DNA of 5,002 bases, from contig JAKLHJ010000056.1 of NCBI GenBank assembly GCA_022710205.1, positions 1 through 5,002 on the forward strand, in the 5' to 3' direction. Both the position numbers and the translations under genes were made by a program. The stretch is from Patescibacteria group bacterium (GTDB lineage Bacteria; Patescibacteriota; Minisyncoccia; Phycocordibacterales; UBA12445). Below are positions 1 through 5,002 of the stretch, piece after piece (the stretch's first letter is position 1; each line of letters begins with the position of its first letter). The notes beneath the pieces are model-generated. The model did no database searches. It was not told where the DNA came from and saw nothing but the letters and a program-made list of their open reading frames with translations.

Positions 1-1906
1 CATCTGAACCAAGTATTGTGTCGGAAAGATCGGCAACATGTCTTGAACCCATATTCGTAATAGCCTCTTCCTTTTTCTCTTTATCCCATTCTGACCAGTT
101 CCTTGAAACGACGTCTACCTCTACAGCTCTAATACCTCTGACGTTGGCCTTATTTTCATATATAGCATTCTGAATAGCCTGCATATCTTCCGGTTTAGTA
201 TCGGCATGATTTTCTACTGCCTTTATCTGAGCCTCATTTATCCATGACGCTATTCTGCCGTTCTGGGCCTTCAAATTCTTTAAGCCGATATCCATAATCT
301 TGTCTCCTCTGAAGTTTTCAAGAAGTTCTTGGATTTCCTTACCAATTTCCCTCTCCTTGTCATCCTCCTCCTTTCCTTCCTTGGTTGCGGTTTCGGCGAT
401 TTGTTCCTCTGTCATCTTAGATATTTCAATGAGTCTATCTTTCTTGGCGGCAAGTTCTTGTTCTGCCAGGTATTCTTTTTCGGCCTTTTTCTGTGCCTTC
501 CAATCTGCGTCGCTTGGCATAATTTCTATGCCAGTTCCCATTTTAACGGCCTTTGTCACGGAAGAAAGAGGTGAGGTTATTGATTCTTTTACTGCCTTAT
601 ATCCCATGCCAGTTTTTGTGGTAATTGCTTTTCCGAGATCTGCTTTGTTCATAAACGTCGTTATTGGTTTGAGCGCGCCGGTTACTCTGCCCTCAGCTCC
701 CTTTGCCAGATCGTTCACCCCGGTCTTTTTTAACGTCCACGCTGTTGCGGCCCCCGCTGTTCCTAATGAGGCTCCCATTACCCATTTAGCGCCTGATTGT
801 GCCACAGACATTCCCTGCGCACCCATTTTCTGGGCCACCATCACACAACCGAAGAGTAAGCTTATGGTGATTACAAAAAACATTCCTAATGGTAATATTC
901 CGCCCTTGTCTCCACCTTGTATTTTGTCCAGCGGAGCACAGAGTATGAATTGTATAGCGAAGTAAAGACAGAAAGTATATACGGGGGCGAATACCGCGTT
1001 GTTTATGAGAGAATCCCACCAGCTGCTGCTCAATTTACCGCCCATCTTCGGGATGGCCATTCCTATCCATGGAAGAGGAGAAAATATCGCCGAGAATATG
1101 AGCGCGACCGACCGGAATACGAACAAGAATGCGGCCAAGAAGAATACATATGAGGCCGACAAAAGCACCAAAATGCTTCCTAGGAAGTTGACGATTATCG
1201 CTCCGAGAGATGGACTGTTTTCTAGAGAGCCGGTGTCTTCTTTAAGAGCATCAGGAACCGCTAATCTTTCAAAAATAAGGTTAGCAATACCCTGCCTTTC
1301 GCCTGTTTTGCTGTCTGCCGGCCCTTGCGCCTTTTCATAAAAATACAATGCGAAAACGTTCGTTGTGTCTATTATGATCCTCGTTACGGCCAAGCTGAAG
1401 TTGATCATTACCGCCGCCATAATTATCGCGCCAATTTGTTTTTTCCAATTGACCCCTTCTAGCTGAAGGACGGTGCCCACGGCGATATACATCATCACTA
1501 GGAGGAATATCATATTTATTACGTCTCGTAATATTTTCCATGCCGCCACGACGGAAGAATCAGAACCCATATATATATGAAGATCGTTTATGGAAAGATT
1601 GATGCTCGCATCAAACGCCCATACCGCAAGGCTTAAAAGTAGAGAAAAAAGATAAAGGACCATTCCAAGGATCTCTGCTATGAGCCAGGTGAGACAATCT
1701 ATATTAAAGTATGTCCAGTGAGTATCACATGCTGTCTTGGCACCCGCGGCCGGTTCCTCTGATGACTGTGAACTATCCCCTCCCGTTTGTTGTGTATTTG
1801 TGGTAACAGAAGTATCCGCGTTTGTTTGTGCGTAAGAAATATTTATATTGGCAAAAACAACTACCAATAAGGCGTAGGCTATTATTAATTTTCTCCAAAA
1901 ATTCAT
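1..1906 (-). CDS. VirB6/TrbL-like type IV secretion integral membrane protein, CPR type (3' end outside window)
   Basis: Open from the ATG at 1906..1904 to the left edge without a stop: 635 complete codons, C-terminus missing. Residues 1-26 form a signal peptide (basic n-region, hydrophobic core, cleavage likely after S-Y-A26). A Ser/Thr/Gln-rich stretch follows (27-56), then C60 and C71. Hydrophobic segments lie near 73-98, 127-149, 157-178, 235-285 (probably two), 301-323 and 338-358. The block AWKILRDVINMIFLL (122-136), then NWKK (153-156) and INFS (168-171), is the signature I recall for the VirB6/TrbL-like proteins of CPR bacteria. SPLPWIGMAIP (276-286), SSWWDSL (294-300) and FAPVY (306-310) also fit that family. 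VirB6/TrbL proteins form part of the inner-membrane channel of type IV secretion systems. Residues 361 onward form a long, probably cytoplasmic tail: an Ala/Gly-rich helical part, a strongly charged coiled-coil-like part (about 466-535), then mixed helices. The start is supported by the signal peptide and lies 3 bases after the upstream stop. Family call is from memory; substrate unknown. Confidence 0.86.
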   Translation of the reverse strand, partial: MNFWRKLIIAYALLVVVFANINISYAQTNADTSVTTNTQQTGGDSSQSSEEPAAGAKTACDTHWTYFNIDCLTWLIAEILGMVLYLFSLLLSLAVWAFDASINLSINDLHIYMGSDSSVVAAWKILRDVINMIFLLVMMYIAVGTVLQLEGVNWKKQIGAIIMAAVMINFSLAVTRIIIDTTNVFALYFYEKAQGPADSKTGERQGIANLIFERLAVPDALKEDTGSLENSPSLGAIIVNFLGSILVLLSASYVFFLAAFLFVFRSVALIFSAIFSPLPWIGMAIPKMGGKLSSSWWDSLINNAVFAPVYTFCLYFAIQFILCAPLDKIQGGDKGGILPLGMFFVITISLLFGCVMVAQKMGAQGMSVAQSGAKWVMGASLGTAGAATAWTLKKTGVNDLAKGAEGRVTGALKPITTFMNKADLGKAITTKTGMGYKAVKESITSPLSSVTKAVKMGTGIEIMPSDADWKAQKKAEKEYLAEQELAAKKDRLIEISKMTEEQIAETATKEGKEEDDKEREIGKEIQELLENFRGDKIMDIGLKNLKAQNGRIASWINEAQIKAVENHADTKPEDMQAIQNAIYENKANVRGIRAVEVDVVSRNWSEWDKEKKEEAITNMGSRHVADLSDTILGSD

Positions 1907-1912
1907 TTTTTA
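1907..1912 (-). promoter_or_regulatory. Stop-start junction TAA-AAA-ATG, probable translational coupling
   Basis: The upstream gene ends in TAA (1912..1910), followed by AAA (1909..1907) and the ATG of the VirB6-like gene (1906). No Shine-Dalgarno motif lies at normal distance: the sequence upstream of the ATG is T- and A-rich, with only a GAG at 1924..1922, 15 bases away. Such a junction suits re-initiation by ribosomes finishing the upstream gene, which would keep the two products in proportion. The coupling is inferred from spacing only. Confidence 0.45.
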
Positions 1913-4507
1913 TTTAAAAAACTCTATTGTTATTTTCTTTGTTGTCTCTTTGTCTGTGATATTTTTGCAGGCTATTTCGTAGTCGGCGGTAGCGGGGACG
2001 TTTGAAACCGATTTTGTAAGAATAAGAGCATTTCCGTCGGCAGACTTTTCTTTTGCTATCCCTTTGTATATCTTGCCGGCATCTGTCGCTTGGTCAGTAT
2101 TATTCATTACAGATATTATTTGAGAGACCAATTCTGATTTTGTCATTCCATCGGTGAATAATATGGAGATTGTCGGGTCATTTGCCAGGTCGTTGTTGAT
2201 TTTTATATTAAATACATCGTTCTCAAGTAGCTCTGCCGTGATGTTCGGCTCATATCTGACGGTTTGTTTGAAACCTGTCCCCTCTTTAACGATAGAGAGT
2301 GTGTATGCCTGAGGAATGTTTATTAAACGATCGTTCCCTGTAACTGTCGCCGAGAAAGAAAACGCGGCCGGATGGTATATCGGCACATTTCCGTCTAGCG
2401 ATCTGTCCGCATCTTGTTTTACTAATATGTCGCGTGTAGTTGTAGCTTTATCTGAATACCATATCCAGTTGTTCGCCGCTCTACATGAAAGCGCGAGGTC
2501 GGCAGACCACGATATCCTCGTCACACTTACACCATTAACCGGTGATGCCTTTTCCGCGCTGAAACTTATTGTAGGAAGAGGAATGCTTACAGAAGATGTT
2601 TCTCCCTGATTTTCCTCACTACTTCCTTCTCCAATTTGATTTAATAAATCCTCCAGGTTGAAATTCTGATTATTCGTAGGATTTGTGGTGTTTGCTTCGG
2701 AGGTGCCTCCGCTTGTATTAGAAGATGTTGTATTTCCTCCGGTCCCCCCTCCTCCTGCAGCTCCACCCGCTGTGGCTATTACTTGCACATCTTGCTGTGC
2801 CGCCGGAATATTTGCCTTGTCGGAATCTTCTTTTACGCCGGAAGTTTGTTTGTAGTTGTCGGTAAAGTATGCGCTAGCAAGATCTCCATATGTTTTGGCG
2901 GGAATGGTAACTTGCCAATCGAGACAGCTCGTCTTGCCGTCTTCTGTGGTGATCTCTTTAATACACTGTTTAACTCCAATGATACCCTGTCCTGCTATAT
3001 ATTCAGTTCGTGCCCTTTCCACAGCTTCTTCTTCAGCTCGTTGCTTCTCGGCCATCTGTATAAAATACTGTCCAATAAGAGTATTTTTTGGATATAAAGC
3101 TTCGGATAATTTGCTGAAATAATCGTCTTTTTTTATCGCCTCTGTGTCTTCAAAGAATTTATCTGTATCAAACGTCGGAGCAACCCTGGCGGCATAAGCG
3201 GCATTATCGTCTTTTTCTATTTCGTTTTGTTTTTTAAGCTCTTCGCTGAGAACGTCCTGATATTTTTTGCTAATGCTCGTGTTTTTGAGATTGTTTATTT
3301 GATTGTTTCTTACAGCTTCCTTCTCCTCCCCTTCGAGTTCTTTCGGTGTTGTAGCTGATGATTTCTTTGTGCTCAGGTCGTTCGCAGGCTTTCTGCCTTC
3401 CGCAAATTGTTTTTCAAATTCTTTTTTTGCTTCAGCAACGGCTTTTTGGGCGTCTTCGGTCGCTTTTTTATCGAGTTCAAATTCTTTTTTATATAATTGC
3501 TCAACGAGTTTACAGGTCTCTTCGTTTATCGCTTTTATTTTCGCGGTGTAATTAACAAGCTGGCCAGTATAGTCTAAGAGTGGTCCTTCTTGTTCTATCG
3601 TCGGAACTCCATTGCCGTTGCCTCCGGCCTTGTTGTTCGCGGAGTTTGGTTTGCAGACTGTTTGCTGTCCGCTATCCATACCGGCGGCGTTTGCATTAGA
3701 AAAATTAGAAGAGATGCTATTGATATCTCCGAGCGAAGCGGCGCCTGCTAGAGCGGAGTCTGTTTCATTCCATGCGCTTTCCAGTCCGTTCCAATATTCT
3801 TCGTATGACGCGTATCTCGCCGCCTCATCTGCCGTTAGGCCGTTCGCATCAAGTCCGCTTGAAACATATGAGCCGAGGGCGGTTCTCGACGCTCCCGTTT
3901 GCAGAGCGCTTTGCATATTTCCCGCTACGGACGTCACATTGTTAAGTTTTGTGCTCAGATTGCTTACGACGCTATTTACATTACTGAGATTCGCGAGGTC
4001 TTTGTTTATCGTGCCCAAAGATGAGCTAAGCCCCGGGATTTTTGAAGAAAGGCTTTGGATTTGGTTGGTTATTGATCCTATGTTTGTTATACCTTGTAGT
4101 CCTTGAAGATTGCTCGCTTGAGACAAAATCTGGGGTATGATTGTAGAGAAATTACCTTTGTTTACGCTGTTTGCCAGGTTTATTATGCTAGATGCGCTTT
4201 CTAGTTTTTGTCCCAACCCGTCGATATTGCCCAGGGCGCTGACGAGATTTTGTTCTAGGAGGGACTGGATTTGTGCGGCCGCGGCATCCTGCGTCGGTAA
4301 ATTAAATTTTATTTGAGTTCTGATCGTCTCTAAGAATTGTTTCGCCTGGTCTATTCCGGCGGAATTTCCCATCGGCAATGTTGAAGCGGAGGCGTAGATA
4401 GGGAAAATCAAAGCACTTGAAATAAACAAGGATGACGACAATAAGACGCTAAAAGTGTTTAGTCTTGATTTTTTTATTAATATTTTAAAAACTTTTTCTT
4501 TATTCAT
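1910..4507 (-). CDS. Large exported cysteine-containing coiled-coil protein with C-terminal Ig-like module, next to VirB6-like gene
   Basis: 865 residues, complete. ATG at 4507..4505 is chosen because it supplies a signal peptide: basic n-region with six Lys and one Arg in residues 3-15, hydrophobic 19-37, likely cleavage after A-S-A41. Residues 75-205 are Ser/Asn/Gln/Leu-rich with regularly spaced hydrophobics and few charges, suggesting amphipathic helices. Residues 230-250 are aromatic (Y, W). C285 and C332 flank a helical stretch; 330-500 is highly charged (Lys/Glu/Ala) and coiled-coil-like. GIIGVKQC (508-515) to C528-L-D-W-Q-V-T-I-P-A-K resembles a C-x(n)-C-x-x-W-x-V-T-x-P-G-K block I recall from CPR secreted proteins encoded beside VirB6-like genes. 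Residues 572-640 are a low-complexity linker. Residues 646-700 look Ig-like (ISWS 665-668, SC 674-675, W, KATT 687-690), and 842-865 supply a plausible last strand pair (DYEIAC, then alternating Thr/Ile). No transmembrane anchor or LPXTG-like motif is visible after the signal peptide. Function is unknown; a structural or surface role in the secretion apparatus is inferred from the neighbouring gene. Confidence 0.85.
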   Translation of the reverse strand: MNKEKVFKILIKKSRLNTFSVLLSSSLFISSALIFPIYASASTLPMGNSAGIDQAKQFLETIRTQIKFNLPTQDAAAAQIQSLLEQNLVSALGNIDGLGQKLESASSIINLANSVNKGNFSTIIPQILSQASNLQGLQGITNIGSITNQIQSLSSKIPGLSSSLGTINKDLANLSNVNSVVSNLSTKLNNVTSVAGNMQSALQTGASRTALGSYVSSGLDANGLTADEAARYASYEEYWNGLESAWNETDSALAGAASLGDINSISSNFSNANAAGMDSGQQTVCKPNSANNKAGGNGNGVPTIEQEGPLLDYTGQLVNYTAKIKAINEETCKLVEQLYKKEFELDKKATEDAQKAVAEAKKEFEKQFAEGRKPANDLSTKKSSATTPKELEGEEKEAVRNNQINNLKNTSISKKYQDVLSEELKKQNEIEKDDNAAYAARVAPTFDTDKFFEDTEAIKKDDYFSKLSEALYPKNTLIGQYFIQMAEKQRAEEEAVERARTEYIAGQGIIGVKQCIKEITTEDGKTSCLDWQVTIPAKTYGDLASAYFTDNYKQTSGVKEDSDKANIPAAQQDVQVIATAGGAAGGGGTGGNTTSSNTSGGTSEANTTNPTNNQNFNLEDLLNQIGEGSSEENQGETSSVSIPLPTISFSAEKASPVNGVSVTRISWSADLALSCRAANNWIWYSDKATTTRDILVKQDADRSLDGNVPIYHPAAFSFSATVTGNDRLINIPQAYTLSIVKEGTGFKQTVRYEPNITAELLENDVFNIKINNDLANDPTISILFTDGMTKSELVSQIISVMNNTDQATDAGKIYKGIAKEKSADGNALILTKSVSNVPATADYEIACKNITDKETTKKITIEFFK
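1913..2581 (-). other. C-terminal Ig-like module, apparently split by an inserted alpha/beta segment
   Basis: Codons 643-865. The start (L-P-T-I-S-F-S-A, then S-P-V-N-G-V, ISWS, S-C675, W, K-A-T-T) follows the pattern of Ig-like surface domains common in CPR proteins, where a Cys after the W-S strand pairs with a Cys in a late Y-x-x-x-C strand. That late strand appears only at 843-847 (Y-E-I-A-C847), about 170 residues on instead of the usual few dozen. The region between (about 715-835) contains D-V-F-N-I-K-I-N-N (764-772), a helix-like G-M-T-K-S-E-L-V-S-Q-I-I-S-V-M-N-N (787-803), and N-A-L-I-L-T-K-S (826-833), a beta-helix-beta order reminiscent of flagellar hook IN-type motifs. Domain boundaries are estimates. 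Confidence 0.5.
2588..2794 (-). other. Low-complexity Gly/Ser/Thr/Asn linker inside the 865-residue secreted protein
   Basis: Codons 572-640 encode a Gly run (581-591), then Ser/Thr/Asn-rich sequence and a short acidic helix (NLEDLLNQIGE, 617-627). Cysteine is absent and aromatics nearly so. It separates the coiled-coil and C-x12-C part from the Ig-like C-terminus and probably acts as a flexible extracellular tether. The DNA is locally biased (runs of C and T on the plus strand) but has no perfect tandem repeat units. Confidence 0.7.
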
Positions 4508-4530
4508 TATTCTTAATTCTTACTTCCTTC
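4508..4530 (-). promoter_or_regulatory. Short intergenic spacer with weak, distant purine-rich ribosome-binding site
   Basis: The 23-base gap upstream of the 865-residue gene reads GAAGGAAGTA on the minus strand at 4530..4521, followed by an A/T-rich run to the ATG. AAGGAAG (4529..4523) is the only Shine-Dalgarno-like element, and 15 bases separate it from the ATG, longer than the usual 5-9. No -10/-35 pair or hairpin fits in so short a gap, so I read it as an intra-operon spacer. The ATG choice rests on the signal peptide, not on this site. Confidence 0.35.
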
Positions 4531-5002
4531 CTATTGCAGAGTGTTTATATAAATTTTTAGCTTTTCGTCTTGGCTAAACACAATTCCTTTTGTTTTGAAA
4601 AAATCGTTTATATCCGCAAGCGAATTCATTAAACCCTTTGTCGCTGATTGATATAAATTAACCGCTTCTATTCCCATCTTCGGATCGTCAAATGCATTTA
4701 CCATCAGACCGTCGGCATAAGATAATGTTTCTATATTGTTTATCAGAAAAAGATGTCTAAACTTTATTTCTTCCGGAACTTTTAGTGTTTTGAGTTCGTT
4801 TGCGATTGCATAATGAATTTGGGCCATAAGCAGGACATTCTTTAATCCGTCCGCATCGCCGCTTTCTAGCGCAGAGAGGGTTATGTCCCCCTCGTTTGGC
4901 AAGTCCGGTCTGGCGTATGGCTTAAGCGAGACAACCAGTCCTTTCGCGTATGTCTCAAAATCGGAATTTGTGGCGCCGCGAAAAGAGTTAAGCTCGCCGG
5001 CG
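4531..5002 (-). CDS. Conserved-looking helical protein of unknown function (5' end outside window)
   Basis: The frame is open from the right edge to the TAG at 4533..4531, giving 156 residues of C-terminal sequence. A TTG at 4902..4900 could be read as a start, but the frame continues upstream in sensible protein sequence (A-G-E-L-N-S-F-R-G-A-T-N-S-D-F-E-T-Y) to the edge, so a real N-terminus beyond 5002 is more likely. The visible part is almost all predicted helix without membrane segments or cysteines. Notable points are F-x-x-Y-A-K-G-L (15-22), L-K-x-L-K-V-P-E-E (70-78), R-H-L-F-L-I-N-N (82-89) and DDP (105-107). The pattern 'helix, I/V-P, then H-L-x-x-x-N, then DP...Y' recalls a family of small extracytoplasmic helical proteins in CPR secretion-like clusters, but that is memory only and I know of no assigned function. 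It precedes the 865-residue gene by 23 bases on the same strand, so co-transcription is likely. A signal peptide or membrane anchor, if present, would be in the missing part. Confidence 0.78.
   Translation of the reverse strand, partial: AGELNSFRGATNSDFETYAKGLVVSLKPYARPDLPNEGDITLSALESGDADGLKNVLLMAQIHYAIANELKTLKVPEEIKFRHLFLINNIETLSYADGLMVNAFDDPKMGIEAVNLYQSATKGLMNSLADINDFFKTKGIVFSQDEKLKIYINTLQ

Noticed and set aside
300..965. Plus-strand open frame of 221 codons
   Set aside because: It lies wholly antisense to the VirB6-like gene, which has a coherent signal peptide, membrane segments and family motifs. The plus-strand translation is Ser/Phe/Pro-rich, typical of a shadow frame, with no recognisable domain.
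786..1019. Minus-strand open frame of 77 codons starting MGFSHKQ
   Set aside because: Out-of-frame overlap inside the VirB6-like coding sequence, where the main frame encodes the conserved W-W and F-A-P-V-Y blocks.
1335..1541. Minus-strand open frame of 68 codons starting MENITRRNK
   Set aside because: Same strand as the VirB6-like gene but a different frame, fully inside the second and third hydrophobic segments of that gene. Very Arg/Asn-rich without a domain, so an out-of-frame shadow.
1910..1924. Slippery T6A3 run at the end of the secreted-protein gene as a programmed frameshift site
   Set aside because: The run is not phased as an X-XXY-YYZ heptamer in the reading frame, the gene stops immediately after, and the next gene is already in the same frame, so a frameshift would not join them.
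2698..2711. Inverted repeat CGGAGG-TG-CCTCCG, possible hairpin or terminator
   Set aside because: The two-base loop is too tight for a good hairpin, no T-run follows in either direction, and it falls in the codons for the Gly/Ser/Thr linker where GC-rich Gly/Ser codons explain it.
3612..4106. Plus-strand open frame of 164 codons
   Set aside because: Antisense to the Ser/Asn/Gln-rich part of the 865-residue protein. Its Leu/Ala/Ser/Phe-rich hydrophobic look is a by-product of the complementary codons.
4900..4902. TTG as the start codon of the rightmost gene
   Set aside because: The same frame continues upstream without a stop for 33 more codons to the window edge, with helical, charged sequence like the rest. 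No Shine-Dalgarno motif precedes the TTG (ACGCCAGACCGGAC), so the real start is probably outside.

Overview
The window looks like a piece of a Patescibacteria (Candidate Phyla Radiation, CPR) genome, probably from a Parcubacteria-type lineage. This rests on protein family character recalled from memory: a VirB6/TrbL-like membrane protein of the CPR type, preceded by a large secreted cysteine-containing protein with a CPR-style Ig-like C-terminus, in a tight co-directional cluster. No rRNA or other taxonomic marker is present. All three genes read through without in-frame TGA, so the TGA-as-glycine code of Gracilibacteria and Absconditabacteria is not indicated.

Layout: all three genes are on the minus strand, so transcription runs right to left, and the window is almost entirely coding. 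(1) 5002..4531 is the 3' end of a gene for a helical protein of unknown function whose start lies beyond the right edge. (2) After 23 bases, 4507..1910 encodes an 865-residue exported protein. It has a signal peptide, a long Ser/Asn/Gln-rich helical N-terminal part, a charged coiled-coil middle, a C-x12-C motif, a Gly/Ser/Thr/Asn-rich linker, and a C-terminal Ig-like module that seems to be split by an inserted alpha/beta segment. (3) After only 3 bases, 1906..1 encodes a signal-peptide-bearing polytopic membrane protein of the VirB6/TrbL kind with a long charged tail; its C-terminus lies beyond the left edge. This third gene covers more than a third of the window and is easy to miss, because its frame has no stop codon inside the window.

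The three genes form a probable operon, with no promoter or terminator visible between them. The likely theme is a type IV secretion-like or DNA-uptake/appendage apparatus in the cell envelope. The VirB6-like protein would be the inner-membrane channel component, and the 865-residue protein an extracytoplasmic partner or surface-exposed structural component. The functional link is inferred from synteny and architecture; the sequence does not prove it. All sizeable plus-strand open frames are antisense shadows of these genes. No RNA genes, insertion sequences, CRISPR arrays or attachment sites were seen.
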